Assembly: GCA_900316515.1 (NCBI GenBank)
Contig: ONDE01000009.1
Location: forward strand, 1 to 64,000
Direction of reading: 5' to 3'
Length of the DNA: 64,000 nucleotides
DNA from: an uncultured Bacteroidales bacterium
GTDB taxonomy: Bacteria; Bacteroidota; Bacteroidia; Bacteroidales; P3
Shown: piece by piece, positions 25,867-35,070 of the stretch
Layout of the letters: every line of letters starts with the position of its first letter
How positions within the stretch are numbered: the stretch's first letter is position 1
Notes under the pieces: generated by a model
Told to the model about the DNA's origin: nothing
The model's input: the letters and a program-made list of their open reading frames with translations, nothing else
The model's database searches: none
Made by a program: the position numbers and the translations under genes

Positions 25867-26406
25867 TTATTCGGCAGGGGCGACGGTCTCTTCTGCGGGG
25901 TTGCCCTCGCCTTTGGGGTTGAGGCCGTACTTGTTGGGACCGTAGTTGGAGTCCATAAACATCCATACCAGGAAAACGATGGCGATAGCCAATGATATCA
26001 AAGCAAGCACTAAATAGAGTGCCGTGTTGGACTGCGATGCCAGGCTTGCGAACATGCTCAGTACGCTTCCGCCAACGGGCAGGAAATACCAGAAGCCCGA
26101 CTTGCCGATGTCGTGCAGACGGCGCACGCTGACGGCAATGCTCGGAATGAGTATGGCGAGATAGTAGATGATGTAGATGTATAAGAACGGGCTCTTCAGC
26201 AGCATGAGGGTGAGCGCCTCTATGTCCGGGGCATCAGCGCCTTCAATGCCGGCTTTAATACTGACCGAAATGATAGGCCATATCCAACAGCTGACCAGTA
26301 TCATCCCAATGATGAAATTAATCAGAGTGAACCACCAGAATTCCTTGCGACGTGCACGGCCGCTGAAATCGGCGTACTGCTTGAAACATTTAATGAACCA
26401 TTTCAT
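25867..26406 (-). CDS. DUF805 membrane protein
   Basis: The 179-residue protein opens with MKWFIKCFKQYADFSGRARRKEFWWF, the signature of DUF805, and has four or so membrane helices. The RRLHDIGKSGFW motif is in the middle. The tail PNKYGLNPKGEGNPAE is also typical. Function unknown. It stands alone between a terminator and a transporter gene. Confidence 0.93.
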   Translation of the reverse strand: MKWFIKCFKQYADFSGRARRKEFWWFTLINFIIGMILVSCWIWPIISVSIKAGIEGADAPDIEALTLMLLKSPFLYIYIIYYLAILIPSIAVSVRRLHDIGKSGFWYFLPVGGSVLSMFASLASQSNTALYLVLALISLAIAIVFLVWMFMDSNYGPNKYGLNPKGEGNPAEETVAPAE

Positions 26407-26435
26407 AATTGTTGTTTTTTGGGTTAATAATAAGG

Positions 26436-27329
26436 TTATTTATATTTTTTTGCTGGTATCTGCGAAATGACGACACCGGCGATTACTATGCACATGCCCG
26501 CCAGTTTGCCCCACGAGAAGATTTCCTGTCCTATAAGCAATGCGGCTATCAGCGAGAAGATGGGTATGGCGTTGTTGAAGATGCATGCCTCCGAGGCTCC
26601 GAGGTTGCGCACGCCGTAGTTGTAGCCGGCATAGGCGAGGGTGGAGCAGAAGAGGCCTAGCACGAGCAGCAACAGCAGCATCTTGGGGCTCCACGACAGC
26701 AGCGGCAATGCCGAACTGTCGAAGGCGAACATCAGCGGCAGGAAGTAGGCGAGGCCTATGACGTTCTGCCAGGTGGTAACCACAAGCGGGTGATATTTGT
26801 CAACCACCTTCACAAGCAGTATGGTGTATACAACGGCTATAATCACCGCCCCCGAAAGGAAGAGCAGCCCTTTCAGGTTGCCTGTGAGTCCTTCGCCGCC
26901 CATCAGCATGATGAAGACACCCGTCAGCGACAGCACCACACCGATAATCAGCGGAAGGCGTATGCGCTGGCGGTAGGCAATCCACATCCCGAAGGGGACA
27001 AAGAGCGGTATGGTGGCAATAACCACCGAGGCCAGCGAACCGCTAACGAGCTGCACTCCCGACGTCTCGCAGAGGTGGTAGATGAATGGCTCGCAGAGGG
27101 CAAGCAGCAAAAACCATTTTATGTCCTGCTTCCGTATCCGTTGCAGTCGGCGTGTAAGCGCCAATGCCGGCAGCATGACGAGCGACGCTATCGCCAGTCG
27201 GATGGTAATCAGCACCGTGACAGTCATGTGCTCTTCCGTCAGGAACAGCTCCTTGGTCATTATGAAGCTGATGCCCCAGAAGATGACAGAGAACGTTATG
27301 AGAATATATGTCAGCAGTTTGGAATTCAT
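26436..27329 (-). CDS. DMT-superfamily (EamA) transporter
   Basis: The 297-residue membrane protein has ten hydrophobic helices in two EamA repeats. The first begins ILITFSVIFWGISFIMTKELF and the second GLLFLSGAVIIAVVYTILL. Members export amino acids or other metabolites; the substrate here cannot be told. A period-8 repeat array lies upstream. Confidence 0.9.
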   Translation of the reverse strand: MNSKLLTYILITFSVIFWGISFIMTKELFLTEEHMTVTVLITIRLAIASLVMLPALALTRRLQRIRKQDIKWFLLLALCEPFIYHLCETSGVQLVSGSLASVVIATIPLFVPFGMWIAYRQRIRLPLIIGVVLSLTGVFIMLMGGEGLTGNLKGLLFLSGAVIIAVVYTILLVKVVDKYHPLVVTTWQNVIGLAYFLPLMFAFDSSALPLLSWSPKMLLLLLVLGLFCSTLAYAGYNYGVRNLGASEACIFNNAIPIFSLIAALLIGQEIFSWGKLAGMCIVIAGVVISQIPAKKYK

Positions 27330-27337
27330 TGCGCTAT

Positions 27338-27372
27338 TGCTTGAATGCTTGAATGTTTGATTGGTTAATTAC
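27338..27372. repeat. Period-8 tandem repeat
   Basis: Three units attgcttga, atgcttga, atgtttga lie between tamL and the transporter gene. Confidence 0.65.
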
Positions 27373-27387
27373 AACTTTCACCTTTTT

Positions 27388-29763
27388 TTAGAACGGATAG
27401 TTGATACCGAAGTTCGTTACTATCTGGTTGAAATGCCAGTGCGGCGGACGGAAGCGGTGCGAGAGGGCGTAGCCGGGGTCGTATAACGGTATGCCGAAGT
27501 CGAGTCGCAGGGTGGCTATCGAAACAGAGACGCGAAGGCCAAGACCTATGCCTACAGCCACCTCCGAAGGCAGACTCTTCAACTTTATCTCGCCACCGGG
27601 ATATTGCTCCGACGAGTTGAGGAGCCATACATTGCCCATATCGGCGAAGACTGCCCCTTCAAATACGCCTGCTATCGGGAAACGCCCTTCCAGGTTCAGC
27701 ACCAGCTGCAGGTCGCCCACACGTTCGAGCATGTCTTCACTGCCATAGTAGGAGCCAGGCCCCAGGTGGCGCAGCTGCCAGGCGCGCATCGTCGTGGGGC
27801 CGCCGCCGAAGAAACTCTTCTCATATGGCATCGATATGGAGTTGCCATAGGGGATGCCTATGCCAAGAAGTATGCGGGCAACAAGCGAACTCTTGTCACC
27901 GATATAGTGGTATCGTGTCCATTCCCCGCCAAGACGTACATACTGCGCGTAGGGCACGCCGAGCACTTGGCGCACACCGTTGCTGTCGGCCTCTATGCCT
28001 GCTATGGCGCCGATGCCTGCCAGCAGGTTGCCGGCCGTCTCAAACGAGAGGTGGAGTATGGAGAAGTTGCTCCGCGAACCGTACACCTGGTTGCTGTAGG
28101 TGTAGTCATATCGTGCGTCGAGGATAAAGTGCGAACTGTACTGGTATTTCAGCCTCAGGTCCGACAGCTGGTTCAGGCGCGCCAGGAAGTTGGCGTCGAG
28201 GTTCAGTATCCGCACAAAGGTCATCTCTATGGGCAGCAGCTGGTGCGAGACATTCTTGTTCCAGCGCCAGTTGTAACCGAACGACGTGTTGGCCAGTATA
28301 CGCTCGTAGTAGTAGCGGTATTGGTAGCTGCCGCCGAGGGTCAGCAGGGTGTGTGGCTTGGTGCGGTAGAAACGGATGCCGTTGGCGAAAGGCAGCAGGA
28401 AGATAGGCATGTCGAGCGACAGCTCCAGGTCGGCCTCGAAGGCGCTGAAGTTGTCGTAGAATCCTTGGCCGCTCTGGCGGAAGATGAGCTTCGGAAGTTC
28501 CAGCAGCATGGAACTCTTCACCCGCAGCAGTTCGGCACCGCCGAACAGGTTCTTGTGCTGGTATTCCAGCGAGGTCTGCAGTCCCAGGTTGCCGCCGAGG
28601 AGAAACGAACTGCTGTCCGACGAACCGAGCGGCGAGGCGTTGGTCAACTCAAACGACAGCGACAGCCGCTGCATCGTGCTGTTGATGAGTCGTATGTGCG
28701 CGTCGACAAGGGGCAGCGTGTCGGTCGACGAGGGCGACTCGGTGAACTCAATGTTTATGTATTTGAAGGTGCGCAGTCCCAGCAGCGAGTTGTAGGTGTC
28801 GGTGATATAGCGCGGTCGGTACGTCATGCCGGGGAAGATGGAGAGCGAACGGCTGATGGTCTGCGGCCTGATGCTCATCGGTCGGTCGTATATGTAGTGC
28901 AGGTCGATGCGGCGGCGGGCTCCGGGGTAGTTGTAGATTAGGGTGTCGAACTGCCGCGGCGCCTCTCTGAGGTTGGCGGTGCTGTTGGGAAATATGTCGA
29001 TGTTGTTGATGTGGTATATCTTGAGCGCCGAACCGTCGACAACAACATCTATGCTCAGGTGTCCGCTCAGATAGGTGGTGTCGACCAAGAATGAGATGTT
29101 CTCGCCCGACGCGTGGAAGAATCCCGATTCACGCAGGTTTGAGGCTAGACGGGCTCGTTCGGCGGCCAGGTTCTCCTGGTCGTAGTAGTCGCCGACGCGG
29201 ATGGGCGAGTCGCTGCGCCATTCGTCGAGCATCTTCGCTATCGTGCTGTTGTCGGTGCGATAGAGCACCTCGTCAATCACATGGCGTTGGGTGGCTGCCA
29301 CGTGATAGCCAATCGTTATGTCGCGTTTGCGTCGCGTGATCTTTGTGTCCAGGGTGTCGAAACTTACCTTGGAACCGAAACAGCCTTTGCTCTCGAGCAG
29401 TTGCTGCAGCTGCTGCGCCGAACGGTAGGCTTTGTTCTCGTCGTATACCACCGTGGCCTGTCCTGTGCGGCGCCAGTAGTTGCCCCAGAAGGTGCTGTCG
29501 CTGGGCGATGCCCAGTTGTAGATATACATGCCGACGCGGCCCAGAAAGAGTATTTTGCTGTTGGGCTTCTGCAGCATGTAACTCTTCGACTTCTTCAGCG
29601 CCGCCGACACCTCGGGCGCTACATCGCTGCTGTCGGCCATGCTGATATCCACCACCTGCCGATAGAGGGCGTACTCGTCGTCGGCAAGGTAGCGCGTGTT
29701 CGTGCAGCTTGCTGCAACGACAGCCAGCAACAAGATGATTATATATGGCAGTCTACGCTTCAA
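27388..29763 (-). CDS. tamL: Lipidated BamA/TamA-family outer membrane protein TamL
   Basis: The 791-residue protein has a lipoprotein signal (LAVVAASC, Cys at about 20) followed by CTNTRYLADDEY. POTRA-like repeats cover about residues 30-400, and a C-terminal 16-strand-type barrel has FFGGGPTTMRAWQLRHLGPG (the VRGY/RGF-like loop) and ends FGINYPF. The lipid anchor on a TamA-like protein marks Bacteroidota TamL. It inserts or assembles outer-membrane material. The usual TamB partner is not adjacent; instead the gene overlaps waaA by 11 bases. Confidence 0.9.
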   Translation of the reverse strand: MKRRLPYIIILLLAVVAASCTNTRYLADDEYALYRQVVDISMADSSDVAPEVSAALKKSKSYMLQKPNSKILFLGRVGMYIYNWASPSDSTFWGNYWRRTGQATVVYDENKAYRSAQQLQQLLESKGCFGSKVSFDTLDTKITRRKRDITIGYHVAATQRHVIDEVLYRTDNSTIAKMLDEWRSDSPIRVGDYYDQENLAAERARLASNLRESGFFHASGENISFLVDTTYLSGHLSIDVVVDGSALKIYHINNIDIFPNSTANLREAPRQFDTLIYNYPGARRRIDLHYIYDRPMSIRPQTISRSLSIFPGMTYRPRYITDTYNSLLGLRTFKYINIEFTESPSSTDTLPLVDAHIRLINSTMQRLSLSFELTNASPLGSSDSSSFLLGGNLGLQTSLEYQHKNLFGGAELLRVKSSMLLELPKLIFRQSGQGFYDNFSAFEADLELSLDMPIFLLPFANGIRFYRTKPHTLLTLGGSYQYRYYYERILANTSFGYNWRWNKNVSHQLLPIEMTFVRILNLDANFLARLNQLSDLRLKYQYSSHFILDARYDYTYSNQVYGSRSNFSILHLSFETAGNLLAGIGAIAGIEADSNGVRQVLGVPYAQYVRLGGEWTRYHYIGDKSSLVARILLGIGIPYGNSISMPYEKSFFGGGPTTMRAWQLRHLGPGSYYGSEDMLERVGDLQLVLNLEGRFPIAGVFEGAVFADMGNVWLLNSSEQYPGGEIKLKSLPSEVAVGIGLGLRVSVSIATLRLDFGIPLYDPGYALSHRFRPPHWHFNQIVTNFGINYPF

Positions 29764-31021
29764 GGGTGTTGAGTATGATGTCGGTGCTGCCGAGGTTGCG
29801 GCGCATCAGTTTCAGACAGGCGTCCGAGGCGGCACGGTAGACCTCCTCGTCGGTGAACCATTTCCGTAGTAGCGACACATCGGGGTGCTCGTCGACAGCC
29901 GTGCCGCCTCCTAGTTCGATAATGTCGTGTGCTTCCTGGAACTTGTGCCAGTTGGGACCGAAGACCACGGGCTTGCCGAAGGTTACGGCTTCCAGTATGT
30001 TGTGTATGCCCACCCCGAAGCCCCCGCCGATATACGCCACGTCGGCATAGCGATAGAGCTTCGACAGCAGGCCTATGTTGTCGATGATGAGAGCCTGAGA
30101 TTGCTTGATTGTTTGTGGTGTGCCGTCGGCTCGGCCGACAATGCTTGATTGCTTGAGTTGGGAGTAGCGGACGCTGTCGGGGAACAGTCTCTCTATTTGC
30201 TGCAGGTGCTCTTCGTGTATCTGGTGCGGGGCGATGATGAGCCGTTCCGGGAACCACTCCTTGCCGTCGTTCAGTCGTGCCAGCAGTTGCTCGTCGGGCG
30301 GCCAGGTGCTGCCACAGACCAGCACTTTGCCATTGTATCCTTGCAGGAATTCTTCCACCACCGTGTCCCCCTCGGCGGCGGTGGCTATCTGGTGCACACG
30401 GTCGTAGCGCGTGTCGCCGGCGATGGTGCTATGCTCTATGCCGTGGGCTTGCAGCAGATGCAGGCTCTCCTCGTTTTGCACGAAGAGGTGGCCGAAGCAC
30501 TCTTTCAGCTGCCGTAGGTACCATCTGCCCCACGGCTTGAAGAAATACTGCCCCGGGCGGAATATGGCCGAGAAGATATATGTGGAGATACCCCTGCGGC
30601 GCAACTCGCCGAGGTAGTTGTACCAGAACTCGTACTTGACGAAGAACGTCACCGTGGGCTTCACGGCATCGAGGAAGCGGCGCACGTTGTGCGGCGTGTC
30701 CATTGGCAGGTAGCACACAGCCTGTGCCTTTGCGTAGTTCTTCCGCACCTCGTAGCCCGAGGGCGAGAAGAAGGTTACGAGCACTTGGTGCTCGGGGTGC
30801 CTCTCGATGTAGGCTTCCAGCACAGGCCTCGCCTGCTCGAACTCACCCAGGCTGGCGGCATGGAACCATGCCACTGGACGCTCGTGGTTCAGCTTGGTCA
30901 CCAGTTCGGGCCAGCGCTTCCACCCCTCAACCATCTGGCACGCCTTGGTGTGGCCGAACAGCGCCGCCACACGCACCCCCAGCGTGTAGAACCAAATCCC
31001 AATGGTGTAAATCAGACGCAT
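29753..31021 (-). CDS. waaA: 3-deoxy-D-manno-octulosonic acid transferase (Kdo transferase)
   Basis: The 422-residue GT30 enzyme adds Kdo to lipid A on the inner face of the inner membrane. Family motifs are visible: WFHAASLGEFEQARP near residue 52, TFFSPSGYEV, FVKYEFWYNYLGEL, CGSTWPPDEQ, APHQIHEEHL and YIGGGFGVGIHNILEAVTFGKPVVFGPNW. About 20 residues (KQSSIVGRADGTPQTIKQSQ) before LIIDNIGLL come from a 60-bp palindromic element inserted in frame. Coupled to tamL by overlap. Confidence 0.95.
   Translation of the reverse strand: MRLIYTIGIWFYTLGVRVAALFGHTKACQMVEGWKRWPELVTKLNHERPVAWFHAASLGEFEQARPVLEAYIERHPEHQVLVTFFSPSGYEVRKNYAKAQAVCYLPMDTPHNVRRFLDAVKPTVTFFVKYEFWYNYLGELRRRGISTYIFSAIFRPGQYFFKPWGRWYLRQLKECFGHLFVQNEESLHLLQAHGIEHSTIAGDTRYDRVHQIATAAEGDTVVEEFLQGYNGKVLVCGSTWPPDEQLLARLNDGKEWFPERLIIAPHQIHEEHLQQIERLFPDSVRYSQLKQSSIVGRADGTPQTIKQSQALIIDNIGLLSKLYRYADVAYIGGGFGVGIHNILEAVTFGKPVVFGPNWHKFQEAHDIIELGGGTAVDEHPDVSLLRKWFTDEEVYRAASDACLKLMRRNLGSTDIILNTLEA
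30099..30158. repeat. 60-bp palindromic element, copy in waaA
   Basis: The core GTCGGCTCGGCCGAC (6-bp arms, 3-base loop) is flanked by direct octamers of the gcttgatt type. It is exactly 20 codons and leaves the waaA frame open. It differs at one base from the copy at 44085-44144. Confidence 0.9.
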
Positions 31022-31024
31022 AGC

Positions 31025-31104
31025 TTTTAGTCTTTTCGACTTTTCGACTCTTCGACTTTTCGACTCTTAGACTTTTCGACTTTTAGACTTTTTGACTCTT
31101 AGGC
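31025..31104. repeat. Period-8 tandem repeat (ttttcgac type)
   Basis: About nine units (ttttcgac, tcttcgac, ttttagac, tcttagac) fill the whole gap between an outer-membrane-protein gene and waaA. Confidence 0.85.
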
Positions 31105-31926
31105 TTAATAATAGTAGTAATCATACGTCGTCTTGCCCATCAGCGGGAACATCCAGGTAAGCTTCACGCCGTAGAGCAGGTCGAAGTAGCGGTTGTTGTC
31201 CTTGCCGTTCAGACCCATCTTGTTGTCTATTATATATGGGCGGCTCGACCAACTGAAGCACTGGCTGATGTCGAAGCTGATACGCACGTTGACGTAGGTG
31301 GAGTAGTTGCTCATGAACACGAAGCCTATGCTCTCGGTCAGTATGGCGCCGTTGCGCAGGTGGTCGTACAGCTTGCCGTATTCGTCCACCACCTGTGGCA
31401 CTGGGGCTTCGGTAAACTCCTGGTGGAACACCGTCTGCTGCAAGAACCATCCGCCGCTCACTTTCAGCAGCAGGCCCGAATTGGGGTTGCCTTTCAGCAC
31501 CGGGATTATCTTCCCGCCGCCGATACGGGCTGCCAAGCCGCGGTTGTAGGCGGTGACATATCCGTCTGTGCCGCCCCACGAATAGGCGATGCCGTTGGGC
31601 AGATACACGTTGGGCATACGTTCGCTGCGCTCCTGCAGGTTGTCGCTGTTGAGGCCGAACCACAGGTCGGCGTCTAGGGTCACCAGCCAGTTGCTCTTGT
31701 ATTTGTAGTCGCAGTTCAGTGCGAAGTCCAGCCACGGACTTCCGTACAGGTCTTTCATCCCGCCGCCAAGGGCCCCCTCGCTGGCGCTGCCGCCGCCAGG
31801 CATCAGTATTCCCGCCGAGAAACCTATCACGTGGCACTCCAAGGTGTCGGCCGTGAGCTTCACCTGGGCATTGGAACATAGTGCCAAGCATATCAGTGAT
31901 GCTGTGATTATCAGTCGTTTGCTCAT
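31105..31926 (-). CDS. Hypothetical outer-membrane beta-barrel-like protein
   Basis: The 273-residue protein has a signal peptide (MSKRLIITASLICLALCSNAQ). Alternating strands follow, such as WLVTLDADLWFG, GLLLKVSGGWFLQQ and YVNVRISFDI, ending in an aromatic KTTYDYYYY. This is the look of a small outer-membrane barrel. No family is recognised. It may share transcription with waaA-tamL, with a repeat array in between. It is divergent from proS. Confidence 0.7.
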   Translation of the reverse strand: MSKRLIITASLICLALCSNAQVKLTADTLECHVIGFSAGILMPGGGSASEGALGGGMKDLYGSPWLDFALNCDYKYKSNWLVTLDADLWFGLNSDNLQERSERMPNVYLPNGIAYSWGGTDGYVTAYNRGLAARIGGGKIIPVLKGNPNSGLLLKVSGGWFLQQTVFHQEFTEAPVPQVVDEYGKLYDHLRNGAILTESIGFVFMSNYSTYVNVRISFDISQCFSWSSRPYIIDNKMGLNGKDNNRYFDLLYGVKLTWMFPLMGKTTYDYYYY

Positions 31927-31941
31927 TTCGTGTCTAAAATC

Positions 31942-31958
31942 ATTTCACCAAGTGAAAT
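31942..31958. promoter_or_regulatory. Inverted repeat in the proS promoter region
   Basis: ATTTCAC-CAA-GTGAAAT is a perfect 7-bp inverted repeat at the place of the -33 element of proS and 16 bases upstream of the divergent gene. It is a candidate operator. Confidence 0.45.
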
Positions 31959-31966
31959 ATTTTGTG

Positions 31967-31974
31967 TACTTTTG
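31967..31974 (+). promoter_or_regulatory. -7 box of the proS promoter
   Basis: TACTTTTG followed by CACTCC, about 55 bases upstream of the proS ATG. Confidence 0.6.
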
Positions 31975-32029
31975 CACTCCATTTTTAACGAAACTTATTA
32001 TTAATTATTGTATTCAATAGTCAAAAAAT

Positions 32030-33502
32030 ATGGCAAAAGACTTTCCCAAACGCAGTGAGAACTACTCCGAATGGTACAACGAGCTCGTCGTACGTGCCGA
32101 CCTCGCCGAACAGAGCGCCGTCCGCGGTTGCATGGTGATAAAACCCTATGGCTATGCCATCTGGGAGAAGATGCACGACCAGCTCGACCGCATGTTCAAA
32201 GAGACCGGCCACCAGAACGCCTACTTCCCCCTCTTCATCCCCAAGAGCTTCCTCTCTCGTGAGGCCGAGCATGTCGAAGGCTTCGCCAAGGAGTGCGCCG
32301 TGGTCACCCACCACCGCCTCATGAACGACCCCAACGGCAACGGCGTCGTCGTCGACCCCGCCGCCAAGCTCGAAGAAGAACTCATCGTGCGTCCCACCTC
32401 CGAGACCATCATCTGGAGCACCTACAAGAACTGGATCAAGTCCTACCGCGACCTGCCCATCCTCTGCAACCAGTGGGCCAATGTCGTCCGCTGGGAGATG
32501 CGCACCCGCATGTTCCTCCGCACCGCCGAGTTCCTCTGGCAGGAAGGCCACACCGCCCACGCCACCCGCGAGGAGGCCGAGGCCGAGACCCGTAAGATGC
32601 TCGAGGTCTACGCCGAGTTCGCCGAGAAGTATATGGCCATGCCCGTCCTCAAAGGCCACAAGAGCCCCAACGAGCGCTTCGCCGGTGCCCTCGACACCCT
32701 CTGCATCGAGGCTATGATGCAGGACGGCAAGGCCCTGCAGGCAGGCACCTCCCACTTCCTGGGCCAGAACTTCGCCAAAGCCTTCGAGGTACAGTTCCTC
32801 AACAAGCAGAACCAGCTCGAATACGTCTGGGCCACCTCCTGGGGCGTCAGCACCCGTCTCATGGGCGCCCTCATCATGACCCACTCCGACGACAATGGCC
32901 TCGTCCTGCCGCCGCACCTCGCACCCATCCACGTCGCCATCGTCCCCATCGCCAAGAGCGACGAGCAGATGGCGCAGATCGACTCGCATATCGAGCCCAT
33001 CATCCGCGCCCTCGAAGCCAAAGGTCTGGTGGTGAAGTACGACAACCGTCCCGAGTACAAGCCCGGCTGGAAGTTCAACGAGTACGAGTTCAAGGGCGTC
33101 CCCGTGCGCCTCGCCATCGGTCCCCGCGACCTTGAGAACGGCACCTGCGAGGTCTGCCGCCGCGACACCCTCGAGAAGATCACCATGCCCATCGAAGGCA
33201 TCGCCGACCATGTCGCCGACCTCATGGAGCAGATCCAGCAGAACCTCTTCAAGAAAGCCGCCGACTTCCGTGCCAGCATGACCCGCCGTGTCGACACCTG
33301 GGACGACTTCAAGACCGAGATCGAGAAGAACGGCTTCCTGCTCTGCCACTGGGACGGCACCGTCGAGACCGAGGAGCGCATCAAGGAGGAGACCAAGGCC
33401 ACCATCCGCTGCATCCCCTTCGACGCCCCCGAGGAAGAAGGCAAGTGCATCTACAGCGGCAAGCCCTCGCACCGCCGCGTCGTCTTCGCCCGCAGCTACT
33501 AA
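32030..33502 (+). CDS. proS: Prolyl-tRNA synthetase (short, archaeal/eukaryote-like type)
   Basis: The 490-residue class II synthetase charges tRNA-Pro. It shows the type without the inserted editing domain: motif 2 [27 protein letters not shown], motif 3 [17 protein letters not shown], the anticodon-binding domain after residue 300, and the C-terminal [18 protein letters not shown] zinc-like domain ending in Tyr. The codon bias is strongly GC-rich at third positions, as in a highly expressed gene. Its last 38 bases are duplicated downstream of the ATPase gene at 35173. Confidence 0.97.
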   Translation: MAKDFPKRSENYSEWYNELVVRADLAEQSAVRGCMVIKPYGYAIWEKMHDQLDRMFKETGHQNAYFPLFIPKSFLSREAEHVEGFAKECAVVTHHRLMNDPNGNGVVVDPAAKLEEELIVRPTSETIIWSTYKNWIKSYRDLPILCNQWANVVRWEMRTRMFLRTAEFLWQEGHTAHATREEAEAETRKMLEVYAEFAEKYMAMPVLKGHKSPNERFAGALDTLCIEAMMQDGKALQAGTSHFLGQNFAKAFEVQFLNKQNQLEYVWATSWGVSTRLMGALIMTHSDDNGLVLPPHLAPIHVAIVPIAKSDEQMAQIDSHIEPIIRALEAKGLVVKYDNRPEYKPGWKFNEYEFKGVPVRLAIGPRDLENGTCEVCRRDTLEKITMPIEGIADHVADLMEQIQQNLFKKAADFRASMTRRVDTWDDFKTEIEKNGFLLCHWDGTVETEERIKEETKATIRCIPFDAPEEEGKCIYSGKPSHRRVVFARSY

Positions 33503-33612
33503 TTGCAGTAGTTAAGGAGACATGAGTTAAGTAGATACTATTTAAAGTGGAGTCTTTCCGGGCTCCACTTTTTCTTTTGTCGCATTCGGAAAATAATTCG
33601 TATCTTTGCACC
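33465..33612 (+). repeat. 148-bp direct repeat, copy 1 (proS 3' end, terminator, promoter)
   Basis: This copy spans the last codons of proS, a repeat array, the AAAGTGGAG/CTCCACTTT terminator and a TATCTTTGCACC promoter box. Copy 2 at 35173-35321 matches it with about eight differences, all in the downstream two thirds. Confidence 0.9.
33544..33576 (+). terminator. proS terminator
   Basis: AAAGTGGAG and CTCCACTTT arms surround a 12-base loop, then TTTCTTTT. Confidence 0.85.
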
Positions 33613-33712
33613 GTGAAAAGAACAGTGGGAATGCGTTAATGTGTGAATGCGTTAGTGTCTTCCCGAAACACTACAGAGGGGTCGCCGGAAGGCTACAGGA
33701 GAATAGGACTTG

Positions 33713-34912
33713 TTAGTAGGTTAATCCGAATAACCAAAGTGGCAGTTTTTTGCCGTAGGAGTATTCAATTCCGTCGCAGGCGAGATAGGCATTATCGCGA
33801 CCAATAATCTGCCCTCCGTCCTTGGAACTGCCACCTACCTCCACAACAATCTTCCCGTCAATGATAAAATCAGCGGGTTTTGTGTACTCCACACCATGCT
33901 TATATGCCATCTGGTTGCAGAAGAAAGACTCTCTGACGGTTCCTTCGTTGGCTTGGCCAAGATTGAGGATATAACATAGGTTGGGGTTCTCCATCAGAAT
34001 TTTGTCCGGTTTTTGCATACGCTTTACCGATGTGGCATCGGAATAGAGCAAACGAATGAGACGTGCATCATGTAGATATTGCAGATAGGAGGTAAGACTC
34101 ACGCGACTCAACTCCGTCATCTTAGAAAGTTTGCTTACGTCCACCAGCATTGGAACTTCTGTAGCCAGTACCGCCAAAAGAGACTTCAGTTTCCGAATAT
34201 TACCCACATCCACGCCTCGCTGTTGCGGTAGTTCTATGCCAAGAATCATGTCCACAACATTCTCTACCCTTGTAGTGTATTGGTTTGGATTCTCCTTGCG
34301 GAATGGGTAGTAGCCCGACCGCAGATAGTCTCCGAAATACTCCAAAGGTCTGCATTTGGCATTGACATTATCGCAGATGTCGTCGGCATTGTGAACGATA
34401 TCGTCAAGCGAACATTTCGGCAAGTCGATTTTATGATAGAACCGCATATACTCAGCAAACGAGAGACCCTGCATCTCGTAACTTACACAACGTCGTGACA
34501 AGTCGGCTTCTGCATTTAGAATCTGTAACAGGGAGGAACCGGTAAATACAATCTTAAGGGTTGGGTAGAGGTCATAGATATTTTTTACATATTGGCTCCA
34601 ATGAGGATACCTGTGCACTTCATCCAGCAGAAGACACTCTCCCCCTGAAGTGTAGAAAGACTGGACGGTGTCCATTAGGTCGTTGCGTGTAAAATACGCA
34701 CTGTCGAGGTTAAGGTATAACGCTTTTTTTGTGTTAGTTCCATAGTGCAATTTGATATGCTGAAGCAAAAGTGTCGTTTTCCCAACACCTCTGGCACCAC
34801 GAATACCGATAAGTTGGGTGTTGCCCCAGTCGATATCATTCATCACTGAACGTACAAAATTTGTTGTACTATTCTGAATCAGTTGTCGTTGTAATGTAAA
34901 AAGTGTTTCCAT
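33713..34912 (-). CDS. AAA ATPase with C-terminal DUF4143
   Basis: The 399-residue protein has a P-loop GIRGARGVGKTTLLL near residue 40, Walker B CLLLDEVHRYPHW and sensor IVFTGSSLLQI, then a helical middle part and a restriction-fold-like DUF4143 end (NPNLCYILNLGQANEGTVRESFFCNQM, then DFIIDGKIVVEVGG). The family is common in Bacteroidota and its function is unsettled. I start at METLFTLQRQ because the earlier in-frame start lies upstream of the promoter. The base composition is poorer in GC than neighbouring genes. It is bracketed by the duplicated proS tail, so it is probably a later arrival. Confidence 0.88.
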   Translation of the reverse strand: METLFTLQRQLIQNSTTNFVRSVMNDIDWGNTQLIGIRGARGVGKTTLLLQHIKLHYGTNTKKALYLNLDSAYFTRNDLMDTVQSFYTSGGECLLLDEVHRYPHWSQYVKNIYDLYPTLKIVFTGSSLLQILNAEADLSRRCVSYEMQGLSFAEYMRFYHKIDLPKCSLDDIVHNADDICDNVNAKCRPLEYFGDYLRSGYYPFRKENPNQYTTRVENVVDMILGIELPQQRGVDVGNIRKLKSLLAVLATEVPMLVDVSKLSKMTELSRVSLTSYLQYLHDARLIRLLYSDATSVKRMQKPDKILMENPNLCYILNLGQANEGTVRESFFCNQMAYKHGVEYTKPADFIIDGKIVVEVGGSSKDGGQIIGRDNAYLACDGIEYSYGKKLPLWLFGLTY

Positions 34913-34928
34913 ATATCCATTGTTTTGT

Positions 34929-34998
34929 GATGCAAAGATACACTTTTTGTTTAATATGCTAAACAAAAATTAAAAAATATTGTTTAACACATTAAACA
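34929..34998 (-). promoter_or_regulatory. ATPase promoter with two palindromic operator-like sites
   Basis: TATCTTTGCA lies at 34931-34940 on the minus strand. Two 18-bp palindromes of the form TGTTTA-N6-TAAACA occupy 34948-34965 and 34981-34998, with centres 33 bp apart, about three helical turns. The first covers the -33 region. This suggests repression by a dimeric regulator. Confidence 0.55.
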
Positions 34999-35070
34999 CA
35001 AATGGTGAAAAAGCAATATTCATTGACTTTCCCTGTGACTTTCCCTGAAATTGGTTGACAGATTTGGGAT

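Noticed and set aside
31025-31104. A small CRISPR-like array
   Set aside because: Units are 8 bases without spacers, so it is a simple tandem repeat.
32021-33472. A 483-codon open frame opposite proS
   Set aside because: It is a mirror of the biased proS codons with no recognisable protein features.
33713-34912. The ATPase as a CRISPR accessory gene
   Set aside because: It has its own regulated promoter, is bounded by duplications, and DUF4143 ATPases occur widely without cas genes.
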